Notes: generated by a model from the letters alone, not told the origin. A stretch of 17,462 nucleotides of DNA from CADEED01 sp035286365 (GCA_035286365.1 DATHJZ010000218.1:1-17462); one strand, 5' to 3'; counted from the first letter of the stretch, positions 1 to 8,553 are shown. Numbers and translations: made by a program.

Positions 1-624
1 CGGGTCGGCGTGCGCAGTGAAGAAATACTTGCCGACGATGTCGCGTGTTGTGCCGATGAAATCCGCCTCGAACGGCTTGATGATCGCATCCACCTGCGCC
101 TTGCTCGGCAGCGGCGCACCGATCGACTTGAAGGTATCGACCCCGATGATGCCGATTACGCGGCCCTTGAGCAGCCGCGCGGCCTCGATCGCGACGTTGC
201 CGCCCATCGAGTGCCCGACCAGGATGATCTGCTGGTTGGGCACCGCCGACAGCGCCGTCGCCACGTCCTGCCCGAAGCGCGCCATGGTCCAGTCGCTGCG
301 GTTGCCGTCGGTGCCGCCGTGACCCGCGAGATCGACGGTGACCAGCGTGTACTTCTTCTTGAACACCGGCACCTGCTCGCGCCAATAGTTCGAATCGCAG
401 GACCACCCGTGGATGAACACCAGGGCGGGCTCGCCGCTGCCATACATGCGGTACTGCACGTGCACGCCGTCCGGCGCGATGGCGATACGCGGGGCGCCTT
501 CTGTGGGTTCGGATTTGCCCGGTGCGGCGGGCGGAGCGGGCGCAGCGGGCTCCTGCTTGCTGCAGGCGAGCAGGGCAAGTGCGGCGATGAAAATGGCGAG
601 GATCGTCGGCAGTAAGTTGCGCAT
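1..624 (-). CDS. Alpha/beta-hydrolase lipoprotein, C-terminus cut by window edge
   Basis: Predicted envelope-anchored serine hydrolase; substrate not recognisable. The 208 visible residues begin with a lipoprotein signal whose lipobox ends LLAC (Cys21), followed by an Ala/Pro-rich linker to about residue 40. The fold then shows an oxyanion-hole HG (72-73), the strand and turn VDLAGHG (97-103) and the nucleophile elbow GHSMG (137-141) with Ser139. The catalytic acid and histidine would lie beyond the window, so activity cannot be confirmed. The ATG at 624 is chosen because it gives an intact signal peptide and lies 10 bases after the stop of the upstream flavoprotein gene on the same strand, suggesting co-transcription. 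No strong Shine-Dalgarno is visible. It could be an esterase, lipase-like or epoxide hydrolase-like member of the superfamily. The fold and lipoprotein calls are firm; function is open. Confidence 0.85.
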   Translation of the reverse strand, partial: MRNLLPTILAIFIAALALLACSKQEPAAPAPPAAPGKSEPTEGAPRIAIAPDGVHVQYRMYGSGEPALVFIHGWSCDSNYWREQVPVFKKKYTLVTVDLAGHGGTDGNRSDWTMARFGQDVATALSAVPNQQIILVGHSMGGNVAIEAARLLKGRVIGIIGVDTFKSIGAPLPSKAQVDAIIKPFEADFIGTTRDIVGKYFFTAHADP

Positions 625-634
625 GAGCGCGACT

Positions 635-1735
635 CTAGGCGAACGAGGCTACGTAGTCACCGATGGGCATTGAAGACGTGAAGCCGGGGCTTTCGATGCC
701 GAGCAGATTGACGAGGCCAGCCAGGCCATGGTCCGCGGCCGTCTCGATGCGGAAATCCGGCTGCGGCTCGCCGGGTCCGTGCAGCTTGGGGCGGATGCCG
801 GTGTAGTCGGGCATGAGCGCGCCGTCGGCGAGCTTCGGCCAGTAACGCCGGATCGCCTCGTAGAACACTGCGCCCCGCGCCACGTTCACGTGATAGTCGA
901 TGCGGTCTATCCACTCGACGTCCGGGCCGAAGCGCACGCGTCTGCCGAGATCGAGCGTCGCATGAATGCCCAGCCCCGCCGCCTGTGGCACGGGGTAAAT
1001 CAGATGATGGAAGGGCGAGGTGTGCGCCACGGTGAAGTAGTTGCCGCGCGCGAGATGAAACTTCGGAATGCGCGCGCGCGGATAGCCTTCGATACGGCTG
1101 AGCAGCGCCACCGCATCGAGCCCGGCGCTGTTCACGACGAAGCGCGCATCGATTTCAGTGGCGCCGTCGCCGCCGGTCTTTACGAGGAATCCATTCGTCG
1201 TGCGCGTGAGGCTTTCGACGTGGCAGTTGGTGACGAGGGTGCCGCCCGCGTTTTCGAGGTCACCGTGCAGGGCATGCATGTAGTTGTGCTGGTCGACGAT
1301 GCCGCTGGTCGGGCACAACAGCGCCGCCGTGCAGTGCACCTCGGGCTCGAGCGTGAGCGCCTCGCTGCTCGAGATCAGGCGCACCCCGTCGACATCATTC
1401 GCGCGCGCGCGTTCGATCAGGTGCTGCAGGACTTTTTCCTCTTCGTCGCCGTTGGCGACGATGAGCTTGCCGCAGTTGCGGTGTTCGACGCCGCGCGCGG
1501 CGCAGTAGGGATACAGCGCACGATTGCCGGCCACGCAGAAGCGTGCCTTGAAGCTGCCCGGCGCGTAGTACAGCCCGGCGTGAATGACGCCGCTGTTGCG
1601 CGCCGAGGTGATCGTGCCCGAATGGCTCTCGGCCTCGAGCAGCAGGACTTCGCGCCCCTTCAATGCCAGCGCGCGCGCTACCGCGAGTCCAACGACGCCC
1701 GCACCGATCACTACGCAGTCGACCTGATCCGCCAT
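635..1735 (-). CDS. lhgO: L-2-hydroxyglutarate oxidase-type FAD oxidoreductase
   Basis: DAO-superfamily flavoprotein of 366 residues. Members of the LhgO/L2HGDH family oxidise L-2-hydroxyglutarate to 2-oxoglutarate and pass electrons to oxygen or the quinone pool. The N-terminal dinucleotide fold has GAGVVG at 11-16 and ends its second strand with LLLE (31-34). It is followed by the family block NSGVIHAGLYYAPGS (47-61) and the segment KARFC (63-67). Near the C-terminus IRPKLHGPG and LLGIESPGFTSS match the family's closing FAD-contact region. Length is slightly shorter than typical LhgO proteins (about 400) but both ends look complete. The ATG at 1735 starts directly before the Rossmann strand. 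An AT-rich stretch lies just upstream rather than a clear ribosome site. The family call is strong; the exact substrate could be another 2-hydroxy acid. A D-2-hydroxyglutarate dehydrogenase-like gene lies 7.4 kb away. Confidence 0.85.
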   Translation of the reverse strand: MADQVDCVVIGAGVVGLAVARALALKGREVLLLEAESHSGTITSARNSGVIHAGLYYAPGSFKARFCVAGNRALYPYCAARGVEHRNCGKLIVANGDEEEKVLQHLIERARANDVDGVRLISSSEALTLEPEVHCTAALLCPTSGIVDQHNYMHALHGDLENAGGTLVTNCHVESLTRTTNGFLVKTGGDGATEIDARFVVNSAGLDAVALLSRIEGYPRARIPKFHLARGNYFTVAHTSPFHHLIYPVPQAAGLGIHATLDLGRRVRFGPDVEWIDRIDYHVNVARGAVFYEAIRRYWPKLADGALMPDYTGIRPKLHGPGEPQPDFRIETAADHGLAGLVNLLGIESPGFTSSMPIGDYVASFA

Positions 1736-1769
1736 GCGACCAATTTATCAGGAGCGCGAATCTTTTTCT

Positions 1770-1781
1770 GGGACGTGTCCC
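1770..1781. repeat. GGGAC-GT-GTCCC palindrome in divergent intergenic region
   Basis: A perfect 5-base inverted repeat (1770-1774 and 1777-1781) sits between pyrimidine-rich flanks (1761-1769 and 1782-1792) in the 106-base gap between the divergent flavoprotein and small exported protein genes. The combination of a GGGGACACGTCCC-like core with A- or T-rich flanks recalls short dispersed repeats, including those linked with REP-associated transposases, that I remember from other proteobacterial genomes. That link is from memory only. It could equally be a dimeric regulator site. Confidence 0.35.
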
Positions 1782-1831
1782 CTTTCTTTCCCGAAACCCG
1801 TTAGTCCGAGTACGGCATCTACAGGACTTTC

Positions 1832-1835
1832 GGAG
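1832..1835 (+). promoter_or_regulatory. Ribosome binding site of the small exported protein
   Basis: GGAG lies six bases before the ATG at 1842. It is one of the better Shine-Dalgarno sequences in the window and supports both that start and the reality of this otherwise unrecognised gene. Confidence 0.6.
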
Positions 1836-1841
1836 TGACAC

Positions 1842-2294
1842 ATGGATAGGCGCGAATTCTTTACGAGTGTCTCGGCACCACTCATGATGGGCACGATCCT
1901 GGCAATGTGCGCGGTTCCGGCCGGGGCTTATTCGAATCCGCGCCGGGCGGCGCGTGCGCCCATCCGCCATCGAATCCGGCGGCGCTTGCTGGTTCGCGCG
2001 GTGCGGGGCCGCCTGGAATGGATCGTTCCGATGGAACTGGCCGTCGGCTGGGAGCTGCAGCACGCGCGCCGCGTCGCCGTAGTTAGAGAACTGCACATCG
2101 TCGGAGCCGAGGGCGCAAAGTCCGAGCTGGCGGTGGTTGCGCTTTCCGACGGCACCACCGAGAAATTCCCCATCACGCGGCAGGATACGAGCGACAACCG
2201 GCTCAATCTTACCGGCAGCGCGATTGAGCCGCACGATCACGACACTCCCGCCATCGAAGACTTGAGCCGCGAATGCGCACGGGAGTCCGCATGA
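1842..2294 (+). CDS. Small exported basic protein, unknown function
   Basis: I do not recognise a named family. The 150 residues start with RREFF (3-7), resembling a twin-arginine motif, then a hydrophobic segment (about 11-27) and a signal-peptidase-like AGA ending at residue 29, so export by Tat or Sec is likely. A strongly basic stretch follows (about 34-58, with HRIRRRLLVRAVRGR), then a compact region (about 60-125) with alternating hydrophobic strands and a DGTTEKFPI segment. The C-terminus is acidic and hydrophilic. The start is supported by GGAG at 1832. The stop TGA (2292-2294) overlaps the ATG (2291) of the large lipoprotein gene, so the two are probably translationally coupled and act in the same compartment. 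The signal peptide, ribosome site and coupling together make a real gene likely despite the lack of a known domain. Confidence 0.75.
   Translation: MDRREFFTSVSAPLMMGTILAMCAVPAGAYSNPRRAARAPIRHRIRRRLLVRAVRGRLEWIVPMELAVGWELQHARRVAVVRELHIVGAEGAKSELAVVALSDGTTEKFPITRQDTSDNRLNLTGSAIEPHDHDTPAIEDLSRECARESA
2281..2285 (+). promoter_or_regulatory. Ribosome binding site deciding the lipoprotein start
   Basis: GGGAG lies inside the end of the preceding gene and five bases before the ATG at 2291. It selects this ATG over the in-frame ATG at 2273, which has no such site and would put six extra residues before a normal lipoprotein signal. Confidence 0.6.
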
Positions 2295-5200
2295 GTCGCC
2301 CGCGAATTGCGCCGCTCGCCGCGGCGCTGCTGTTCTCGCTCCTGGTCGCGTCCTGCGGCGGCGGCGATGAAACGGATCCGCCTGCACCTGCGCCGCCGGC
2401 GCCGCCCGGAACGCTGGTGGGCGCGGCCGGCGCCACCGTCGCCGGCCCCAACGGCGTCACCGTCGTCATTCCAGCCGGTGCGCTGGCCGCTGAAACACGG
2501 ATCAACATCGAACAGACCGCGGCCGGCGCGCCCGCGCTGCCGGGAGGTTTCACCGCCGCGGGCCTCACGTTCGCGCTGACGCCGCACGGGACCACGTTCG
2601 CGGTGCCCGTCACGATCACCCTGCCATTCGACCCGGCGACCGTGCCGGCGGGCCGCACGCCGCAGTTGTTCAAGACCATCAATGGGCAGACGCAATGGGA
2701 GCCAGTCGCTAACGCCGTCTTCGGCGCTAACAATGTGACGGCGCAGATCACGAGCTTCTCGATTGCGGGCGCCGTGATTCCACCGCTGGTCGCCGGCAAG
2801 CCCGTCCACGAATGGGAAGCGAGCTTTCTGCGTGGCGACGGGTTGGTCACGGTGCAAATCGACGCCGATATCCAGGACGAGGGACCCTTGAACCTGTTCT
2901 TCGACTACGGCGGCATCCTGCCGTTTCCCGGCGGCATTTCCCAACCGCTCGATGGGATTGCGTCGGGTGACATCACGGCTTCGGCGGACGGTACGGAATG
3001 GTCGGTTGCGACTGAATCACCCAGCGGAATTGCGGGCAATCCGGAGAGCGACATCGGAAGTGCGGTCAACTTCACGCAGACACAGAGTTTCATCAAGCGG
3101 GCGGATGACGCAGCGCTGTCATTCACGCTCAAGGAGGCGTTCCTCGAAACCGTCGACGCCAACGCAGTGTTGAACCGCCCGTGTCCGGCCAATCATCAAA
3201 AAGGATTGGCCTGCGACATGATCAAGGCGGAAATCTTCCTGCAAGTTGAAGCGTTCACGGTCCCTGTGGGCAGCGAGCCTTTCGATGTCTTCTTTCGCGT
3301 TGCCGGTGGTGCCACGGTGATGGGTATTGCCGGATCGTGGGACAGCTTCGCCAACGCCGCCAGGTTTTCGATGAGCCCCCTGTGGACTGTCGAAGATTTC
3401 GATTTCACCGTTGACAGTCTGGACAACCAGCCGGAAGCGCTGGTCACGATGCGATTGCGCCAGCCGCACACGTATTCCGTGGATCTGTCCGGGATCGCGG
3501 TCGGGCAGGCTTTCACGTTGCAATCGAACGTCCAGGTCACCGCCTACAACCGCGCGGTCGGCGGCAGCGAATTCGCAACCGGTGCACGGGCAATGGTGCG
3601 CGACCCGCTGACCATCGAAGGTACGACGATCACGCAGAGCGGTCTCGAGCCGGTGGACTTGGGGCCGGTCGACTCGCCGCCAGACGCCCCCGTTTTGCCC
3701 GCCCAGTGCACGCCGGGTCCGGGCCCCGATCCGTCGGCCGGGACCATCCAGTTCAGCGAGGCTAACTACACGCAGCTCGAGTCCAGCAATACGCCGTCCA
3801 TCACGGTGACGCGCGCCGGCGGCTCGGTCGGTGCGGTAACCGCGACCATTTCCACGAGCGATGGGACCGCCGTCGCAGGCGAGGACTACACCGCCGTAAA
3901 TTCTTCGGTGTTCTTCGCCGACGGCGACGCCACGCCCCGCGAAATGGCGTTGGGCGTCATCAATGACGGCGATCATTCCGAAGCGGATTCGACCGTGAAC
4001 CTGACGCTCTCGCAGCCCGGCGGATGTGCGGCGCTCGGTGCACAGGCGACCGCGGTGGTGACGATTCGCGACGATGAGATGCCGCCGCCGCCGCCAAGCT
4101 TCACCCTCGGTGGCACGGTGACGGGCCTCGAAGGCACTGGGCTCGAGCTGGAAGACCTGCAGCGTCTGCCCATCGCGCCCGGCAATGGTCCGTTTGTATT
4201 TGCGCAGCCCGTTCAGACCGGCAGCCCTTACGAGGTGACCGTCATCCGGCAGCCGGTGAACCCGGTGCAGATCTGCTCGGTGGTCAACGGCAGCGGCACC
4301 ATGGGGAACGCCAACGTCGCCAACGTCCAGGTCAACTGCGTGACCTCGAGCGCGAGCGGGGGACTCGATCTCAGCTTTGGCGGCACGGGCAAGGTGAGCA
4401 GTCCGTTTGGCGGTGACGAGACCGGCATGGTCCTGCAGGCCGACGGCAAGATCATCATGGTTGGTGGCAACGCCGGGACCGGCAGCGATTTCGTGCTCGC
4501 CCGATACAAAGCCGACGGCACTCTCGATGAGAGTTTCGGCGTTGCCGGCACCGGCCTGGTGAGCACCGACATCTCCGGCGGCGCGGACGAGGCCTATGGA
4601 GTCGCGCTCCAGAGCGACGGCCGGATCATCGTGGTCGGCAAGGCACGAGTCGGCAGCAACGACGACTTCGCGGTCGTGCGTTACGGCATCAACGGAGTGC
4701 TCGACACAACCTTCGGTTTGCAAGGCAAAGTCACGACCGACTTTGGCGGCGCCCGCGACCGGGCGTTTGGCGTCGCGGTCCAGACGGACGATCGCATCGT
4801 CGTGGTGGGCGACGCGATCATGCCCGCGCCCGGCAACACCGACTTCGCGGTGGCTCGCTACTCCGCCAACGGCGCGCCGGATCCGACCTTCGATGGGGAC
4901 GGCAAGCTGAATACCGACATCGGAGGCGGCGTCGACATTGCGCACAACGTAGTGATGCAGGGCAACGAAGGTGCGATTCTCGTCTCCGGGGTGCTCACGT
5001 TGGGCGGTTCTCCGGTGCTCGAGAATGGCGGCCTCGCGCGTTACAGCGCCAGCGGCGCGCTCGATGGGAGTTTTGGAACCTCTGGCAAGCGCACCGTCCC
5101 CAATCTTTCCGTGGGCGAAGCGCTGGCCCTGCAGAACGACGGCAAGATTCTGATCGCCGGCGGCGCGCCGGTTGGCGGTGACACGCACTTCGCGCTCATG

Positions 5201-5557
5201 CGGCTGACTGCCAACGGCGGCAACGATGGAAGTTTTGGTACCGGCGGTCTTGCGACGGTGGGATTCAGCACGCAGGACGACTACGCCCGTGCGATCGCGC
5301 TGCGGCCCGATGGCGGGATCCTCATTGCGGGCCAGACTTCCAATCTGTCGAACCCCGACTTTGCAATCGCGCTCTTCGACAGCGGCGGCACGCTCGACGG
5401 CAGCTTCGACTCCGACGGCAAGCTGACGATCGACTTCTTCGGCTCCTTCGATGGCGCGGAGAATGTCGCCGTTCAGTCCGACGGCAAGATCATGGTCAGC
5501 GGTTTCGCCAGCAACGGTACTCGCGCCAACTACGCGCTCGCGCGCATCGAGCCTTAG
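2291..5557 (+). CDS. Large lipoprotein with ZU5-like, Calx-beta and delta-60 repeat regions
   Basis: A 1088-residue predicted surface lipoprotein. The signal ends in LVASC with Cys22 as lipidation site, followed by GGG and a Pro/Ala linker. Residues about 40-163 resemble a ZU5 domain, including VVIPAGAL (58-65). About 165-480 is a beta-rich region I cannot assign. A Calx-beta domain covers about 484-596, with STSDGTAVAGEDY and a closing IRDDE. About 600-690 resembles a beta-sandwich unit common in proteobacterial surface proteins (FTLGGTVTGL to VQVNC). From about 691 to the end are seven delta-60-type repeats, each with an xDxSF turn, a QSDGKI-like strand and FALARY. Repeats of this kind are thought to form propeller-like beta structures; no enzyme activity is evident. 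It probably acts in adhesion or envelope architecture, which is inference. It overlaps the upstream small gene by ATGA and converges with the kinase gene 16 bases away. Confidence 0.9.
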   Translation: MSRPRIAPLAAALLFSLLVASCGGGDETDPPAPAPPAPPGTLVGAAGATVAGPNGVTVVIPAGALAAETRINIEQTAAGAPALPGGFTAAGLTFALTPHGTTFAVPVTITLPFDPATVPAGRTPQLFKTINGQTQWEPVANAVFGANNVTAQITSFSIAGAVIPPLVAGKPVHEWEASFLRGDGLVTVQIDADIQDEGPLNLFFDYGGILPFPGGISQPLDGIASGDITASADGTEWSVATESPSGIAGNPESDIGSAVNFTQTQSFIKRADDAALSFTLKEAFLETVDANAVLNRPCPANHQKGLACDMIKAEIFLQVEAFTVPVGSEPFDVFFRVAGGATVMGIAGSWDSFANAARFSMSPLWTVEDFDFTVDSLDNQPEALVTMRLRQPHTYSVDLSGIAVGQAFTLQSNVQVTAYNRAVGGSEFATGARAMVRDPLTIEGTTITQSGLEPVDLGPVDSPPDAPVLPAQCTPGPGPDPSAGTIQFSEANYTQLESSNTPSITVTRAGGSVGAVTATISTSDGTAVAGEDYTAVNSSVFFADGDATPREMALGVINDGDHSEADSTVNLTLSQPGGCAALGAQATAVVTIRDDEMPPPPPSFTLGGTVTGLEGTGLELEDLQRLPIAPGNGPFVFAQPVQTGSPYEVTVIRQPVNPVQICSVVNGSGTMGNANVANVQVNCVTSSASGGLDLSFGGTGKVSSPFGGDETGMVLQADGKIIMVGGNAGTGSDFVLARYKADGTLDESFGVAGTGLVSTDISGGADEAYGVALQSDGRIIVVGKARVGSNDDFAVVRYGINGVLDTTFGLQGKVTTDFGGARDRAFGVAVQTDDRIVVVGDAIMPAPGNTDFAVARYSANGAPDPTFDGDGKLNTDIGGGVDIAHNVVMQGNEGAILVSGVLTLGGSPVLENGGLARYSASGALDGSFGTSGKRTVPNLSVGEALALQNDGKILIAGGAPVGGDTHFALMRLTANGGNDGSFGTGGLATVGFSTQDDYARAIALRPDGGILIAGQTSNLSNPDFAIALFDSGGTLDGSFDSDGKLTIDFFGSFDGAENVAVQSDGKIMVSGFASNGTRANYALARIEP
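4361..5554 (+). repeat. Seven delta-60 protein repeats
   Basis: Within the lipoprotein, units of about 54-60 residues begin at the turns LDLSF, LDESF, LDTTF, PDPTF, LDGSF, NDGSF and LDGSF. Each runs through a glycine/aspartate strand, a QSDGKIIVVG-like strand and a DFALARY-like strand. The fourth and fifth are the most diverged (QGNEGAILVSG and QNDGKILIAG). The DNA copies are not near-identical, so this looks like an old internal duplication rather than an active recombination repeat. Confidence 0.85.
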
Positions 5558-5573
5558 AAGGCGGCGCGCATAC

Positions 5574-8504
5574 TCACCGACGGGCGAGCTTGACGAGCTC
5601 GGCGTCGGCGGGCAGCGGGGAGGTTGCGAGCAGCGTGATCGCGCGGCTCAACTCGGCGCGGCCTTCGCGCTTGCGATCGAGCTCCAGCAGGCAGCGCCCG
5701 AGCCACAGCGCCGCTTCGCCAGCCCAACGCGTATCGGGGGCGAACTCGCGCCAGAATGCGTTGGCCTTCTGCAGTGTTGGCAATGCTGCGATGAATTTTC
5801 CCCGTTGCATCTGCACCCGCGCGCTGCCGATCATGAGGTCGACGCGGGCTGGCGTAGTGAATTGCTGCTGGAATTGGACGAACAAGCTCTCCGCTTTCGA
5901 GAAGGCCTCCTCAGCCGCGGCCGTGTCGCCGAGCGCAAGACGAGCCAATCCGATTTCACTCAAGGCTATTGCGCGGTCCTGGCGATCGAGCGCATCGCGC
6001 GTCGCCGCGGCAATCGCGCGCTCGAACCAGGGAATCGATTCTGTCGCGCGTCCCTGCAGCCGCAGCAACGTGCCCTGATGGCGCATGGCCTGGTGTTTCG
6101 AGCGCGACCCCGGCGGGAATCCTTCGAGCGCCCGGGTTATCTCCGCTTGCGCCGCGGAGAACTTCCCCAGGTGCGTGAGCGCGAGCCCGAAGCCTCCGCG
6201 GCCAAAGGGCTGCGGATCGGCGCCCGCGGCCGCAGCCGACACGCGAACGGCCTCGTCGAGACTCCGCTCCGCCTCGATACCGGCACGGGCCGCGAGCAGC
6301 GACAGGCCCAGCAGGCGCAGACGATAGGCATGCACCTCGGTTCCAGGCTCCGAGTCGCGCAAGTAGATAGCGACGGATTTTTGCGCCATTTCGATGGCGG
6401 CCCGCAGGTTGCCGCGTTCCAGCTCCGCCGGCACGCCGAGCGCCAGCAGCTCACCCACCATCCGGCTCTCGCTGCCCAGCACCTTCATGGCCTTTCCGGT
6501 CAGGTCCTGCATGAGCGACGCGGCCGTATCGAGTTCGCCGACGTGAATGAGTGCGTTGGCGTAGTACTGCGCCGATTCGATCACCTTGGGGTGTGAGTAG
6601 TCGTTGTCGTAGTTCGCCAGCATCAGGTCGAGCGCCTGTTTCGACTGTGCGACTGCCTCCGCCTCACGATGGGTGAACAGATAGGCTTTGCTGATCAACT
6701 GCGTCGCGGTGGCGACTTCTGCCGAGCGCGGCCCGACGATCGTGGACGCGGCGCGCAGCGCTTCGCTGCCAGCGCGTTCGGTGAGCGCGTAGTCGGAGGT
6801 TGCCAGCCCCATCGCGCTCTCGTGCAGCTTCGCGCGCACGAATATTGGCGTGTCGTCGAGCCGCGCGTCGCGCAGTGCCGCGAGGGTCTGCGCGAGTTGC
6901 GTGAGAGCGTCGTCATTGCGCCCCAGGTATTCGTAGGATTGGGACAGCGCGAGATGAAGCCGCGCATTCAATGCCGGGTCCGGCGCGGCGGTTTGTTGTA
7001 CGCGCAATGCTTCCTCGAGTATTCGCGCCGACTCCTTGAGATCCTGCAGACCGAAGAGACTCTCGCCCATGATGGCGAGCAACTGCGCGCGCAACTCCGG
7101 CGTGGCATCCTTTCGTTCGTTGAGACGCCGTTCGGCCTGCAGCAGCAATTCCGCAGCCGACAGCGACTTGCCCGCCCCCTGCGTCGGATCCGCATCGCGA
7201 AAGATGGCCGCGATGAATTCCTGCACTTCTTCCGCGCGCTCCTTCTGCGCGATGGCCACGCGTGCCTGCCACGCGGCGACGGCCGCGCCGGACAGGATGG
7301 CGACGAAAATTCCAGCCGCGGCACCGGCCGCGAGCTTGTTGCGTGCGACGAACTTGCGCACGCGGTACCAGCGGCTGTCCGGCTGCGCAAGTACCGGCCG
7401 CGAACCGAGATAACGTTCGATGTCATCGAGCAACGCGTGTGCCGTGGGATAGCGTTGCGTGGGATTCTTCCTCAGTGCCTTGAGCACCACGGTGTCGAGG
7501 TCGCCGCGCAGCAACCTGCGCGCGGCCGTAGTCAGCTTCTCGCTGGGCGGTGCGGGTTCGGACTGCAGGATCGCGTCTTCCAATGCGCCGCGCGAATCGC
7601 GCCGCAGCTTGTAAGGCCGCTCGCCGCTCAGCAGTTCGTAGAGCACGATGCCGAGCGAGTACACGTCGGACGCAATGGTGAGCGGCTCCCCCAGGATCTG
7701 TTCCGGCGAAGCGTAATCCGGAGTGAGCGCGCGGCCCGAGACTTCCGTGAAGCGCGTTTCCTTCGCTGTTCCTTCGTCGAGTAGTTTGGCAATGCCGAAA
7801 TCCAGCAGCCGCGCCTGGCCCTCGGCATTCACCACGATGTTCGCTGGCTTGAGATCGCGGTGCACGACCAGTTTGCCGTGCGCGTAGGCGACGGCGCTGG
7901 CGACCTGCGAGAACAGCAGCAGGCGCGCGCGAATGTCGAGGTTTCGCTCGCGGCAGAACACATCGATGCGTTCGCCCTCGATGTACTCGATCGCGAGATA
8001 GGGCTGGCCTTCCGCAGTCACGCCCGCGTCGTACAGATGCGCAATGTTCGGGTGGGTGAGCGTGGCGAGAATCTCGCGCTCACGCGCCATGCGTTCCGCG
8101 AGGCCCGCCCGTTTCCAGGCGCCATGGGGCAGCTTCAACGCCACCTGTCGGTTGATGAGTCCGTCGGTGCGCTCGGCCAGCCACACGACTCCCATGCCGC
8201 CACTGCCGAGCTCGCGCAGCAGCCGGTAGGCGCCGATCTGCGCGCCGGCCTGCTCGGCAGTGCCGGACGTGGTCGCGAAATCGCCGGGCGCGAGATCGAG
8301 CTTTGGCAGGGTGTGCAGGAAGTCGTCGGTTTCGATCGCGCCGGTGCGCGTGAGCAATTCGCGCAGGCGTGGTTCGAGCGGCGCGAATTCCGCCGGCAGC
8401 TCGCGCAGCCAGTTATCGATCTCACCCGGCGGCTGATCGAGGCCCTGGTCGAGCAGCCGATTCAGGGTTGCCCAAGTACGGGAGTCGATACGCAGCTTTT
8501 GCAT
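5574..8504 (-). CDS. Membrane-anchored Ser/Thr protein kinase with TPR-type C-terminal half
   Basis: A 976-residue Hanks-type kinase. A helical N-terminal extension (1-90) of the type common in bacterial kinases of this class precedes the kinase domain. That domain shows the glycine loop GSGGMG (100-105), ATP-anchoring Lys124 in VALK, the catalytic loop HRDLKPAN (215-222, Asp217), DFG (235-237), SPE (266-268) and SDVYSLG (279-285). It ends near 370, so all key residues for activity are present. A single membrane helix lies at about 391-411. The remaining 560 residues are alpha-helical with TPR-like Ala/Leu periodicity and would lie outside the cytoplasm as a possible sensor. The gene starts 49 bases after the sigma factor stop on the same strand, so the sigma factor is the likely target. 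The ATG at 8504 lacks a strong Shine-Dalgarno but matches the family's usual N-terminus. Confidence 0.93.
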   Translation of the reverse strand: MQKLRIDSRTWATLNRLLDQGLDQPPGEIDNWLRELPAEFAPLEPRLRELLTRTGAIETDDFLHTLPKLDLAPGDFATTSGTAEQAGAQIGAYRLLRELGSGGMGVVWLAERTDGLINRQVALKLPHGAWKRAGLAERMAREREILATLTHPNIAHLYDAGVTAEGQPYLAIEYIEGERIDVFCRERNLDIRARLLLFSQVASAVAYAHGKLVVHRDLKPANIVVNAEGQARLLDFGIAKLLDEGTAKETRFTEVSGRALTPDYASPEQILGEPLTIASDVYSLGIVLYELLSGERPYKLRRDSRGALEDAILQSEPAPPSEKLTTAARRLLRGDLDTVVLKALRKNPTQRYPTAHALLDDIERYLGSRPVLAQPDSRWYRVRKFVARNKLAAGAAAGIFVAILSGAAVAAWQARVAIAQKERAEEVQEFIAAIFRDADPTQGAGKSLSAAELLLQAERRLNERKDATPELRAQLLAIMGESLFGLQDLKESARILEEALRVQQTAAPDPALNARLHLALSQSYEYLGRNDDALTQLAQTLAALRDARLDDTPIFVRAKLHESAMGLATSDYALTERAGSEALRAASTIVGPRSAEVATATQLISKAYLFTHREAEAVAQSKQALDLMLANYDNDYSHPKVIESAQYYANALIHVGELDTAASLMQDLTGKAMKVLGSESRMVGELLALGVPAELERGNLRAAIEMAQKSVAIYLRDSEPGTEVHAYRLRLLGLSLLAARAGIEAERSLDEAVRVSAAAAGADPQPFGRGGFGLALTHLGKFSAAQAEITRALEGFPPGSRSKHQAMRHQGTLLRLQGRATESIPWFERAIAAATRDALDRQDRAIALSEIGLARLALGDTAAAEEAFSKAESLFVQFQQQFTTPARVDLMIGSARVQMQRGKFIAALPTLQKANAFWREFAPDTRWAGEAALWLGRCLLELDRKREGRAELSRAITLLATSPLPADAELVKLARR

Positions 8505-8526
8505 GATCCATCAATAACGGAATTTC

Positions 8527-8548
8527 GCGTCCGCAGGGGACAGGACGC
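8527..8548 (-). other. Stem-loop between sigma factor and kinase genes
   Basis: GCGTCC (8527-8532) and GGACGC (8543-8548) form a perfect 6-base inverted repeat with a 10-base loop. It lies just after the sigma stop (TAG, 8554-8556) and before the kinase start. A further A/T pairing is possible beyond one mismatch. In the transcribed direction the T-run precedes the stem, so this is not a classic terminator. It may set the ratio of the two products or be incidental. Confidence 0.35.
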
Positions 8549-8553
8549 AAAAA

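Noticed and set aside
728..1804. A 358-codon plus-strand frame opposite the LhgO-type gene, and similar frames at 6669-7784 and 10412-10591
   Set aside because: Composition is that of antisense shadow frames, and the opposite strand encodes clear family motifs over the same stretch.
3119..5188. A 689-codon open frame on the minus strand opposite the lipoprotein gene
   Set aside because: It is Arg/His/Ala-rich with no domain or signal, and the plus-strand frame holds recognisable domains throughout. Long antisense frames are expected in G+C-rich genes.
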